A stretch of DNA of 13,156 nt from Thermoplasmata archaeon (GCA_021798415.1 JAJZGO010000037.1:1-13156); one strand, 5' to 3'; counted from the first letter of the stretch, positions 7,545 to 13,036 are shown. Numbers and translations are program-made. Notes: a model not told the origin generated them from the sequence alone.

Positions 7545-7955
7545 TTACCCCGTCGCGGTCGGCCCGGGGTCCTTGGCGAATTGCACGCCCGGCTTATAAC
7601 TCGGAACGAAGCGGACGCGCTCGCCGATCGCGAGGTCCGCCTCGCGCCGCACGGTCGGCATCCACCCGGTGACGCGGCCCCCGCCGTCGAGCTCGACGAC
7701 GACGTAGGCGTACGGCGCGTCGTTGAGGAACTCGTCGCCCGGCACGCTGAGAACGGTGTACGCGGCGACCTTCCCCGTCGGTGCGAGCTCGGTCTCGACC
7801 AGGTCGGCCGCACCGCACCGGGAGCACGCGAGCCCCCACGTCGCGGTGACGAGTCCGCACCCCGGGCAGCGGAATCCCCTCAACTTCCCCGAATCCTCGT
7901 AGGCGCGGACGAACTCGTCGATCGTGTGCGGCGCGGACGGTAGCGGTTCGGACAT
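7545..7955 (-). CDS. DUF35 zinc-ribbon/OB-fold acyl-CoA-binding protein, thiolase partner
   Basis: Partner protein of archaeal thiolases. In the acetoacetyl-CoA thiolase/HMG-CoA synthase complex of methanogens the DUF35 protein binds CoA and bridges the enzymes. The 136 residues show an N-terminal helix (TIDEFVRAYEDSGKLRG), a rubredoxin-like zinc ribbon with Cys30, Cys33, Cys44 and Cys47 (two CxxC knuckles 10 residues apart), then an OB-fold from about residue 58 (GKVAAYTVLSVPGDEF, APYAYVVVELDGGGRVTGWM, GERVRFVPSYKPG). It lies 18 bases after the thiolase stop and 6 bases before the ligase start, so it belongs to that operon and is probably obligatory for the thiolase. ATG at 7955 is preceded by a GGTGGGGG purine-rich stretch. 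The family is clear; function in degradation rather than isoprenoid synthesis is inferred from the neighbours. Confidence 0.9.
   Translation of the reverse strand: MSEPLPSAPHTIDEFVRAYEDSGKLRGFRCPGCGLVTATWGLACSRCGAADLVETELAPTGKVAAYTVLSVPGDEFLNDAPYAYVVVELDGGGRVTGWMPTVRREADLAIGERVRFVPSYKPGVQFAKDPGPTATG
7593..7600 (-). promoter_or_regulatory. Possible internal TATA box upstream of the ligase
   Basis: The minus strand reads GTTATAAG inside the 3' end of the DUF35 gene. Initiation about 26 bases downstream would give a transcript beginning near 7569 with a roughly 30-base leader before the ligase ATG. It also encodes the SYKPG residues, so it may be coincidence. Confidence 0.25.
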
Positions 7956-7973
7956 GATGGACCCCCACCCGGT

Positions 7974-9128
7974 CTAGCGGCGCGCGAAGATGTGGACGGA
8001 GCACGAACCGCCCGTCGCACCGACGTTGTGGGCGAGCGCGGTCTCGGTCTTCGGGACCTCGCGGCCCTTCGCGAGCCCGTTGACCTGCTCGAAGATCTCC
8101 ACGACCTGGCTCGCTCCGGTCGCGCTCACCGGGTGGCCCTTCGCCTTGAGTCCGCCCGACGAGTTCACCGGGAGCGAGCCGTCCCGGGTGGTCGTCCCTT
8201 CCTGGGCGGCCGACGCGGCCGAACCCTTCGGGAAGAACCCGAGGTCCTCCAGCGCGAGCACCTCGGCGATCGTGAAGCAATCGTGGACCTCGAGGAAGTC
8301 GATGTCCTTCGGCTCCATCTTGGCCTGGCGGAACGCCTTCGCGGCCGCGGTCCGGGTCGCCGGAAGGCCGAGCAGGTCGGGTCGGTCCTGCATGTCGGTG
8401 ACCGAGCCCGAGCGGGCGCTCGCCCGAACGACCAGCGGTTCGGTCACGGGCGACTTCATCACCTCCTTCGCGGCCACGACGACCGCCGCGGCGCCGTCGG
8501 AGAACGGGCAGCAGTCGTAGAGTCGCAGGGGGGTCGCGATCATCGGCGAGGCGAGGTACGTCGCCATCGAGATCTCCTTCTGGAAGTGGGCGTGGGGGTT
8601 CCGGGCCGCGTTCGCGTGATTCTTCACCGCGATCGCGCCGAACATCTCGTCCTTGGTCGGGAACGCCTGTCGGTACGCGCTCGCGAGGGTCGCATACAGC
8701 CCGGGGAACGTCGCACCGTTCTTCGTTTCGAACGCGTAGTCGGCGGCGATCGCGAAGTAGCTCGTGGCCGACAGCGTGTCCATATGCGAGAGCTTCTCGG
8801 CGCCGACGACGAGCGCGGCGTCGATGAACCCGCCGGCGACCTGGACGAACGCCTCGTGGAGCGCGGCGCTCGACGAGGAACAGGCCGATTCGAGCGTGAC
8901 GGACGGGACGTCGGGGATCCCGAGACCGTTGTTGATGAGCGGCCCCACATGCGCCTGGTGCTCCGAGATCCCGAACGCGTTCGCGACGAACGTGTAGCCG
9001 ATGTCCTTCGGCCCGAGCCCGGCCTGGCGGATCGCCTGCAGGGAGACCCGGGTGGCGGCCTCGCGGCCGGTCTCGCTCATCTTCCCGAAGCGATTCGAGG
9101 CCGCCCCGACCACCCAGGTCTCGCGCAT
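7974..9128 (-). CDS. Thiolase (SCP-x-like, archaeal acetyl-CoA acyltransferase family)
   Basis: Cleaves 3-ketoacyl-CoA to acetyl-CoA and a shortened acyl-CoA, or condenses two acetyl-CoA in reverse. The 384-residue protein carries the nucleophile Cys83 in ESACSSSSAAL, His282 in EVHDCFTIAEV, His332 in GGLKAKGHPVSATGASQ and the C-terminal catalytic Cys376 in NVGATGGSCSVHIF. The HDCF motif and absence of the usual NxHGG loop point to the SCP-x-like branch common in archaea, which works with a DUF35 protein; that partner is the next gene. ATG 9128 is preceded by GGAG four bases upstream and a TATA box about 35 bases upstream. As first gene of an operon with DUF35 and acyl-CoA ligase, and opposite a dehydrogenase/crotonase pair, it probably does the final step of acyl-CoA breakdown. 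A role in the mevalonate pathway is the main alternative, but no HMG-CoA synthase is in the window. Confidence 0.9.
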   Translation of the reverse strand: MRETWVVGAASNRFGKMSETGREAATRVSLQAIRQAGLGPKDIGYTFVANAFGISEHQAHVGPLINNGLGIPDVPSVTLESACSSSSAALHEAFVQVAGGFIDAALVVGAEKLSHMDTLSATSYFAIAADYAFETKNGATFPGLYATLASAYRQAFPTKDEMFGAIAVKNHANAARNPHAHFQKEISMATYLASPMIATPLRLYDCCPFSDGAAAVVVAAKEVMKSPVTEPLVVRASARSGSVTDMQDRPDLLGLPATRTAAAKAFRQAKMEPKDIDFLEVHDCFTIAEVLALEDLGFFPKGSAASAAQEGTTTRDGSLPVNSSGGLKAKGHPVSATGASQVVEIFEQVNGLAKGREVPKTETALAHNVGATGGSCSVHIFARR

Positions 9129-9160
9129 GGTGCTCCGGTGCGACCTAGAACCGGGGCGGG

Positions 9161-9168
9161 TTTAACGC
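9161..9168 (-). promoter_or_regulatory. TATA box for thiolase-DUF35-ligase operon
   Basis: The minus strand reads CGTTAAAC, directly past the stop codon of the upstream small gene. It is centred about 36 bases before the thiolase ATG, giving a predicted short leader of around 8-12 bases that contains GGAG. This suggests the thiolase operon has its own promoter. Confidence 0.5.
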
Positions 9169-9170
9169 TG

Positions 9171-9515
9171 CTACCTCCGTCCCGGGTCCGGAACGCCTTC
9201 CGAGGGAAGTCGGGCGTCCTCGGGGGATGCGGGGAGGTCGAGGAGCCCGCGAAGGCGGGCGAACGAGCGTTCGGCGAGCGCGAGGTCCGGGGTCTTGAAC
9301 AGGAGGCGTCCGCTCTGGCCGATCGTCACCTCGACCTCGAGGGTCGCGATCAACATCACCCGCGCGTCCACGAACTCGACGTCGGCAGCCGTGAGCCTGC
9401 GCCGCGCTTCGGGGAGGTCGAGAGGGCGGGGAGGGTCGGGCACCGCCTCGAAGCCACCGCGGTTCGAGCAGAGGTGGAGCGTGCGGTACACGGGTCGATC
9501 CCTTGGGCTCGACAC
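9171..9515 (-). CDS. Small conserved-looking protein of unknown function
   Basis: I do not recognise a named family. The 114-residue product has a variable, Pro-rich N-terminus, a short strand with one cysteine (YRTLHLCSNRGGFEAV), a helix (LDLPEARRRLTAADVEFVDARV), then two strands and a helix: MLIATLEVEVTIGQ, SGRLLFKTPD, LALAERSFARLRGLL. The strand-SGRLLFKT-strand-AE helix pattern recalls small alpha/beta proteins with a half-TBP-like arrangement, but that is only an impression. The start is uncertain: GTG 9515 would be leaderless from a weak TATA-like element near 9537, while GTG 9491, just before YRTLHL, has AAGGGA about 7 bases upstream and would give 106 residues. It lies 42 bases upstream of the thiolase, co-directional, but the thiolase has its own TATA box in the gap. 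The coherent secondary structure and clean fit between neighbours argue that it is real. Confidence 0.65.
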   Translation of the reverse strand: MSSPRDRPVYRTLHLCSNRGGFEAVPDPPRPLDLPEARRRLTAADVEFVDARVMLIATLEVEVTIGQSGRLLFKTPDLALAERSFARLRGLLDLPASPEDARLPSEGVPDPGRR

Positions 9516-9693
9516 ACCACGGGCTCTTGTGGGTTCTTACCCCGTCATCCGCAAGACCGGGAGCGACCGGCAAGGGTCCGGGGCAGATCGACCCGCCCCG
9601 CCCTACACCGTGGGAGGGGGAACGAGCCGGACGGTGCCCCGACGGCGAGCCGGAGAGATCCGGAAGGGGTTCGGGCCCAGACCGTCCGAGCTC
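9516..9693. other. Intergenic region upstream of the small unknown gene
   Basis: There are 178 bases between the stop of the membrane zinc-ribbon gene and the start of the 114-residue gene. The minus strand has a weak TATA-like GTAAGAAC at 9533-9540, about 22 bases before GTG 9515. I see no other gene, RNA or repeat. Confidence 0.35.
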
Positions 9694-10308
9694 TCAGCGG
9701 GCCATCGGGGCGCCGCACTTCGCACAGAACATTGCGCCCGGCGCGTTCGGCGACCCGCACGAAGAGCAGAACTTCTGGCCCGCCGTCCCCGGCGCGGCAC
9801 CCATCACCGCTGCCGGAGGGGCGACCGGGGCGCCCGCGTAGGCGGCCCCGCCCGACATCTGATTCCGTTGCCAGCTGATCAGCGGGTCGAACTTCAGATA
9901 GGCGACGAGCAGGAGGATGCCGAGGATGATCCCGCCGATGATGAACCCGATGATCATCCAGACCAGGGTCTTCGACTTGGCGGCCTCGTACTGGTGCTGG
10001 TTGACGAGCCCCTCGATCTCCTTCATCTTGAGGTAGATGACGACGTCGACCACGCCCCAGATCACGACGAAGAACGGGAAGACGAGAAGGCCGCCGAGAG
10101 CCCCCCCGCAGTAGAGCCCGACCGTAGACGTACACGCGGCGTACGCGGCGTAGACCACGGCCACGTACGCGATCCCCCCGATGAACAGGAGGATCCCGAA
10201 GATGACCGCGAGAATCCGCACGATGTGCAGCATCGAGCGGACCGACTGTGCTTCGGGTGGTTCCATACCGGCGGGCGCCGGGGCGCCGGCGTACGGTTGA
10301 TATCCCAT
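9694..10308 (-). CDS. Membrane protein with C-terminal zinc ribbon
   Basis: Function unknown. The 204-residue protein begins with a Pro/Ala/Tyr-rich segment (MGYQPYAGAPAPAGMEPPEA), followed by three or four hydrophobic segments: about 27-58, 65-93 (GGLLVFPFFVVIWGVVDVVIYL) and 115-138 (LVWMIIGFIIGGIILGILLLVAYL), with a charged loop KMKEIEGLVNQHQYEAAKSK between the last two. After an Ala/Pro-rich linker (about 153-178) comes a zinc ribbon with Cys181, Cys184, Cys195 and Cys198 in two CxxC pairs, ending FCAKCGAPMAR. Such membrane-plus-ribbon proteins are common in archaea and usually unassigned. ATG 10308 is chosen over in-frame ATG 10377 because the upstream residues look unlike protein and a TATA-like element lies at 10344-10353. 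GGAG lies about 11 bases ahead of the ATG. It appears monocistronic. Confidence 0.78.
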   Translation of the reverse strand: MGYQPYAGAPAPAGMEPPEAQSVRSMLHIVRILAVIFGILLFIGGIAYVAVVYAAYAACTSTVGLYCGGALGGLLVFPFFVVIWGVVDVVIYLKMKEIEGLVNQHQYEAAKSKTLVWMIIGFIIGGIILGILLLVAYLKFDPLISWQRNQMSGGAAYAGAPVAPPAAVMGAAPGTAGQKFCSSCGSPNAPGAMFCAKCGAPMAR

Positions 10309-10485
10309 GTTGTTGCGCTCTCCGCCGAGAGGGAACGTGACCCTGTTGATAGACCCTTCGTTGGCTGCAGAAATCATCTGTCTCGGCGCGGCCCCGGCGT
10401 CGGACCGCTCCGCTGCGATCGGAGAGCGGGAGGCTTCCCCGACCGGGAACCCATCGTCCGGAGAGGGCTCCGCCCTTGGCCGGGC
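10309..10485. other. Intergenic region downstream of the ThiI-like gene
   Basis: This 177-base region holds a weak TATA-like element on the minus strand (10344-10353, TCTATCAACA) placed about 40 bases before ATG 10308. Within the ThiI 3' flank there is an imperfect inverted repeat at 10405-10429, with core CTCCG/CGGAG and a 7-base loop. I see no gene or RNA. Confidence 0.3.
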
Positions 10486-11112
10486 TCAGAGCTGGACCGC
10501 CCGACGCACGCAATCGTCGATGATCCCATCGACGTCGACCTTCTCCTCTTCGCGGAGAATCTGGAGGAGGTTCGAACGCGTCGCCGGGCGGTCGGGGACC
10601 GCCTGGCAACAGACCCCCGGGCGCGTCGAGATCCCGTAGGTGCCGATCTCCTTCGCCACGCGTTCGATCTCGTGCTTGTCGAACCCGATGAGCGGACGGA
10701 CGATCGGCAGGCGCACGGACGCGGTCGCCTGGCGCATGTTCGAGAGGGTCTGGGACGCGACCTGGCCAAGCGCCTCTCCGGTCGCGAGGAACGTTCCGTT
10801 CTCCCGCTCGGCGATCCGCTCGGCCGACCGCCACATGAACCGTCGACACAGCACGCATCCCACGTGCCGCTCGGTGTTCCGCATCAGGGTCACCTGCGTG
10901 GAGCCGTGCGGAACTACGTAGAGCGGGATCGGCTGGTGGTAGCGCTCCCGCAGGACGGTGAGGTGATCGACGACTTTCTCAAGGGGCGTGTCGTCGGTGA
11001 ACGGTCGGTTGTCCATGTGGACGGCGAGCAGGTCGTGGCCCTGCCGAAGAAGGTAGTGGAGCGCGACGGGAGAATCGATCCCGCCGCTCATCAGCATCAC
11101 TCCCCGCGCCAT
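10486..11112 (-). CDS. thiI: ThiI-like PP-loop tRNA sulfurtransferase, THUMP-less (catalytic domain only)
   Basis: Predicted ATP-dependent sulfur-transfer enzyme that makes 4-thiouridine at position 8 of tRNA. The 208 residues match only the PP-loop half of ThiI: SGGIDSPVA (9-17) is the pyrophosphatase loop, GCVLCRRFM (85-93) carries the CxxC pair Cys86/Cys89, TGEALGQVASQTLSNM (111-126) and LPIVRPLIGFDKHEIE (135-150) are the characteristic ThiI blocks, and IGTYGISTRPGVCCQAVP (156-173) carries Cys168/Cys169. In methanogen ThiI the CxxC pair is essential and associated with an iron-sulfur cluster. The N-terminal ferredoxin-like and THUMP domains, about 170 residues that bind tRNA, are absent, as is a rhodanese domain. 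The ATG at 11112 has a TATA box 26-28 bases upstream, so the short form is a designed start, not a truncation by frameshift: the upstream DNA encodes nothing THUMP-like. Monocistronic. Another thiolation role is possible. Confidence 0.85.
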   Translation of the reverse strand: MARGVMLMSGGIDSPVALHYLLRQGHDLLAVHMDNRPFTDDTPLEKVVDHLTVLRERYHQPIPLYVVPHGSTQVTLMRNTERHVGCVLCRRFMWRSAERIAERENGTFLATGEALGQVASQTLSNMRQATASVRLPIVRPLIGFDKHEIERVAKEIGTYGISTRPGVCCQAVPDRPATRSNLLQILREEEKVDVDGIIDDCVRRAVQL

Positions 11113-11137
11113 CAGGGGTAGCGGAGCCGGCGGCCGG

Positions 11138-11145
11138 TATTAAGG
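11138..11145 (-). promoter_or_regulatory. TATA box for the ThiI-like gene
   Basis: The minus strand reads CCTTAATA, centred about 29 bases upstream of ATG 11112, in otherwise GC-rich DNA. This predicts initiation within a few bases of the start codon, so a leaderless or near-leaderless mRNA. It fixes the short THUMP-less start. Confidence 0.6.
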
Positions 11146-11329
11146 TGTGTCTTCCGTCGCCCCCACCGCCCCCGGAGGGGGCGGGTCGCGGGCACCGGGC
11201 CGCCGGCCCACCCGAGCGCCGGGCCGTCGCCCGGTCGACCCTCCGCACGATGTCCGGGCGTTCCTCCGCCGGGCTCGGTCCGAGAGCCGGGCGACGGACG
11301 CGCCGACCGTGAGATGTGCCGGACCCAAG

Positions 11330-11338
11330 GTAAATACC
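11330..11338 (+). promoter_or_regulatory. TATA box for the alpha/beta hydrolase
   Basis: GTAAATACC is centred 24 bases upstream of ATG 11358 and shares the TAAATACC core with the strong TATA box at 13111. The spacing predicts a leaderless transcript. Confidence 0.65.
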
Positions 11339-11357
11339 CGCGCGCGTCGTCCGGACG

Positions 11358-12167
11358 ATGGCCGAGGAAGCTGCCCCGCCGGTCGACCTCTTCGCTCGCG
11401 ACGAAGGTCACGGTCCCACGGTCGTTCTGTTGCACGGGATCGGCTCGAACCACACGGTATGGAACGGCGTCCTGCCGTTCCTCGTCCCGGAGTTCCGCGT
11501 GGTCGCCCCGGACCTGCGCGGGCACGGACGCTCGTCCGCGCCGCCGGGTTCGAGCTTCACCTTCTCCGAGCTTGCCGAGGATGTCCGTCGGCTCCTCGAG
11601 GACCGCAAGATCGACGCCGCGCACCTGGTCGGATTGAGCGGCGGTGCTCTCCTCGCGCTCCGCATCGCGCTCGACCGGCCCGAGCGGCTGCGCAGCCTCA
11701 CGATGGTGAGCGGGGCCGCCTACACGGATGCCCACACCCGCTCGGTCTCCCAGCGCTGGACCGAAACGTACACGAAGGAGGGCCGCGACCCGTTCGCGCT
11801 TCGCCTGCTCAAGGACCTCTACTACCCCGACTGGATCGAGGCGCACCTCGACTTCGCCGACCAGCTGCGCGCGCAGGTGAAGCGCCAGGACTTCGGGCCG
11901 GCGGTCCGCTGGGCCCGCTCCATGGAGACGTTCGACGAGCGTCCGAGGATCGCCTCCCTCCGGATGCCGACGCTGATCGTCCAGGCGATGGACGACAACG
12001 TGGTCGATGCCTCCCATGGTCGCATCCTGCGCCAGTCGATCGCCGGCGCGAAGATCCGGATCCTCGCCGAGACCGGCCACATGGTCCCGGTCGAGCGCCC
12101 GAAAGAGACGGCGGAGGCGATCGCCGCGTTCGTGCGTCAGGTGGAGTCCCCGCCCGCGCCCGGTTAG
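11358..12167 (+). CDS. Alpha/beta-hydrolase fold enzyme (esterase/thioesterase-like)
   Basis: A 269-residue serine hydrolase of unknown substrate. The canonical fold is visible: oxyanion-loop LLHGIGSNHTVW (24-35), strand and turn VVAPDLRGHGRSSAP (48-62), nucleophile elbow VGLSGG with Ser94 (91-96), acid residue Asp212 or Asp213 in LIVQAMDDNVVD, and catalytic His241 in AETGHMVPVERP. A helical cap covers about residues 123-190. The HGxG and DxRGHGRS features fit the 3-oxoadipate enol-lactonase/haloperoxidase/esterase group. ATG 11358 sits 24 bases from its TATA box, with no leader. It is followed by a palindrome and a separate promoter for the next pair of genes. A carboxylesterase or lactonase acting near fatty-acid metabolism is plausible; the context does not fix it. 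Confidence 0.88.
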   Translation: MAEEAAPPVDLFARDEGHGPTVVLLHGIGSNHTVWNGVLPFLVPEFRVVAPDLRGHGRSSAPPGSSFTFSELAEDVRRLLEDRKIDAAHLVGLSGGALLALRIALDRPERLRSLTMVSGAAYTDAHTRSVSQRWTETYTKEGRDPFALRLLKDLYYPDWIEAHLDFADQLRAQVKRQDFGPAVRWARSMETFDERPRIASLRMPTLIVQAMDDNVVDASHGRILRQSIAGAKIRILAETGHMVPVERPKETAEAIAAFVRQVESPPAPG

Positions 12168-12171
12168 CTCT

Positions 12172-12189
12172 CGGGCGGCCGGCCGCCCG
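12172..12189. repeat. 18-bp perfect palindrome abutting a promoter
   Basis: CGGGCGGCC (12172-12180) is followed directly by its exact reverse complement (12181-12189). It begins 5 bases after the hydrolase stop and touches the TATA box of the coiled-coil/Nudix genes, occupying the spot where the TFB-recognition element should be. As RNA it would form a GC hairpin followed by GTTTAT, so it could end hydrolase transcription; as DNA it could be an operator that blocks the downstream promoter. Confidence 0.5.
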
Positions 12190-12197
12190 GTTTATCT
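12190..12197 (+). promoter_or_regulatory. TATA box for the coiled-coil/Nudix gene pair
   Basis: GTTTATCT is centred about 28 bases upstream of ATG 12222, again predicting a transcript with little or no leader. It directly follows the 18-bp palindrome. Confidence 0.5.
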
Positions 12198-12221
12198 GTC
12201 GGCCGGAGTATTCGCTCGTCG

Positions 12222-12395
12222 ATGGTCGAGGACCCGGCGACGTCCCTCGAGGCCCGGCTGGAGGCCCTGGACCGCGAGCTCCGGGAGCTTCGGGCGCGGG
12301 TCCTCGCGCTCGAGCGGCTGATGGGCAGCGGCGGGGAGCATCCGTCGGACCAGACCACCGTGCGGCAGAAGGTCGCCTACGACTGGCAGGCGTGA
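12222..12395 (+). CDS. 57-residue coiled-coil protein of unknown function
   Basis: Not recognised as a named family. The protein starts MVEDPATSLE, then has a strongly amphipathic, Leu-zipper-like helix (LEARLEALDRELRELRARVLALERLM, about 9-34) with leucines at heptad spacing, a Gly/Ser hinge (GSGGEHPSD), and a C-terminal tail TTVRQKVAYDWQA ending at the stop. The tail looks like a defined binding motif rather than random sequence. The gene is supported by its own TATA box with leaderless spacing and by tight coupling to the Nudix gene, whose GTG lies 2 bases after this TGA (an alternative GTG overlaps it as GTGA). The highly charged helix suggests a homodimeric or adaptor role. No membrane segment or cysteines are present. 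Confidence 0.65.
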   Translation: MVEDPATSLEARLEALDRELRELRARVLALERLMGSGGEHPSDQTTVRQKVAYDWQA

Positions 12396-12397
12396 AC

Positions 12398-13036
12398 GTG
12401 GCCGACCCGCTGCGCCTCGAGGCCGGGGCCGCCCCTCGGGAGCTGGACGCCCTGCTCGACCGGTATCCCGCCGCCCGGCCCCCGGCCACGATCGCCGGTG
12501 CGGCGGTCACGATCGTGCTCCGGGACGACCGCGATGAGGTCGAGACGCTGCTGATCGAGCGCGCGTCGAACCCCCGGGACCCCGCGTCGGGACACGTGGC
12601 GTTCCCCGGCGGAGGGGTCGAGGAGAGCGACCGTTCGCTCGCGACGACCGCCCTCCGCGAGCTCGAAGAGGAGGTCGGTCTGGGACCGGACGACCTCGCG
12701 GGCCCCCCACGGTTCGTGGGCACGTTGTACGCCCACCGGTTCGGACTCGAGGTTGGGGTCTTCGCGGCGCGCCTCGGTTCCGGCGCGCGTCGCCCGACCC
12801 CCCGGAGTCCGGACGAGGTCGCCCAGGTCTTCTGGCTTCCTCGGTCGGCGCTGGCCTCTACGCGAGAGGTCCCCCGGGAGACCGGGCTCGGACCGGCCAC
12901 CGTCCGAGCGACCGTCTTCGACGGCCACGTCCTCTGGGGGTTCACCCGCCGGGTCCTGCGCCAATTCTTCGAGCTGCCGGTCGAGGAGGATTGGGTCGGA
13001 GCCGGGCCCGACGGCTCCCGGTCCCGGCCGTCGTAG
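12398..13036 (+). CDS. Nudix hydrolase, CoA pyrophosphatase-like
   Basis: Predicted to cleave the diphosphate of CoA, acyl-CoA or a related nucleotide. The 212-residue protein carries the UPF0035-type extension that marks CoA-specific Nudix enzymes: LLIERASNPRDPASGHVAFPGGGVEESD (about 51-78) runs into the Nudix box, GGGVEESDRS then LATTALRELEEEVGL (71-95), with the metal-binding Glu cluster REL-EEE intact. Residues before the box (AAVTIVLRDDRDEVETLLIER) are the usual central strands, and FVGTLYAHRFGLEVGVFAARL follows. Start GTG 12398 is chosen for the weak GGCAGG 7 bases upstream; GTG 12392 overlaps the previous stop. A low-complexity Gly/Ser/Arg tail (GAGPDGSRSRPS) follows the fold. Coupling to the coiled-coil protein suggests a shared role. 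ADP-ribose or other NDP-X substrates remain possible, but the P.D..SGHVAFPGG block favours CoA. Confidence 0.85.
   Translation: MADPLRLEAGAAPRELDALLDRYPAARPPATIAGAAVTIVLRDDRDEVETLLIERASNPRDPASGHVAFPGGGVEESDRSLATTALRELEEEVGLGPDDLAGPPRFVGTLYAHRFGLEVGVFAARLGSGARRPTPRSPDEVAQVFWLPRSALASTREVPRETGLGPATVRATVFDGHVLWGFTRRVLRQFFELPVEEDWVGAGPDGSRSRPS

Larger units (their letters stand above)
11113..11357. other. Divergent promoter region with a row of GC inverted repeats
   Basis: These 245 non-coding bases separate the ThiI-like and alpha/beta-hydrolase genes. Each end has a TATA box. Between them are successive perfect inverted repeats: 11166-11173 with 11177-11184 (8 bp, GGA loop), 11197-11201 with 11205-11209 (5 bp, 3-base loop) and 11219-11224 with 11229-11234 (6 bp, 4-base loop), then a bulged one at 11269-11290. 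High GC makes short repeats easy to find, so an RNA or regulator-binding role is uncertain. I see no convincing open frame here. Confidence 0.35.

Noticed and set aside
4827..7943. A 1038-codon open frame on the plus strand, and other very long frames such as 833-2524 and 7992-9878
   Set aside because: They run through or antisense to well-identified genes and translate into Arg/Gly/Pro/Asp-rich low-complexity sequence. Long antisense frames are expected where stop codons are rare at high GC.
7541..9546. A 14-base exact repeat (GACGGGGTAAGAAC on the minus strand) at 7541-7554 and 9533-9546, both just upstream of start codons
   Set aside because: A rough chance estimate at this base composition gives one or more such matches in 13 kb. 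One copy contains the DUF35 stop codon and is 2 bases from the ligase ATG, so the two positions are not equivalent.
10309..10377. ATG at 10377 as start of the membrane zinc-ribbon protein
   Set aside because: It would include the TATA-like element at 10344-10353 in the coding region and adds a non-membrane, non-conserved-looking N-terminus.
10561..10580. GGTTCGAAC resembling a tRNA T-arm
   Set aside because: It lies inside the ThiI-like coding sequence and no acceptor or anticodon stems can be formed around it.
11147..11357. Open frames across the thiI/hydrolase divergent region that could have encoded a missing THUMP domain
   Set aside because: Translations on both strands are Arg/Pro/Gly-rich without THUMP or ferredoxin-like patterns, and TATA boxes occupy both ends.
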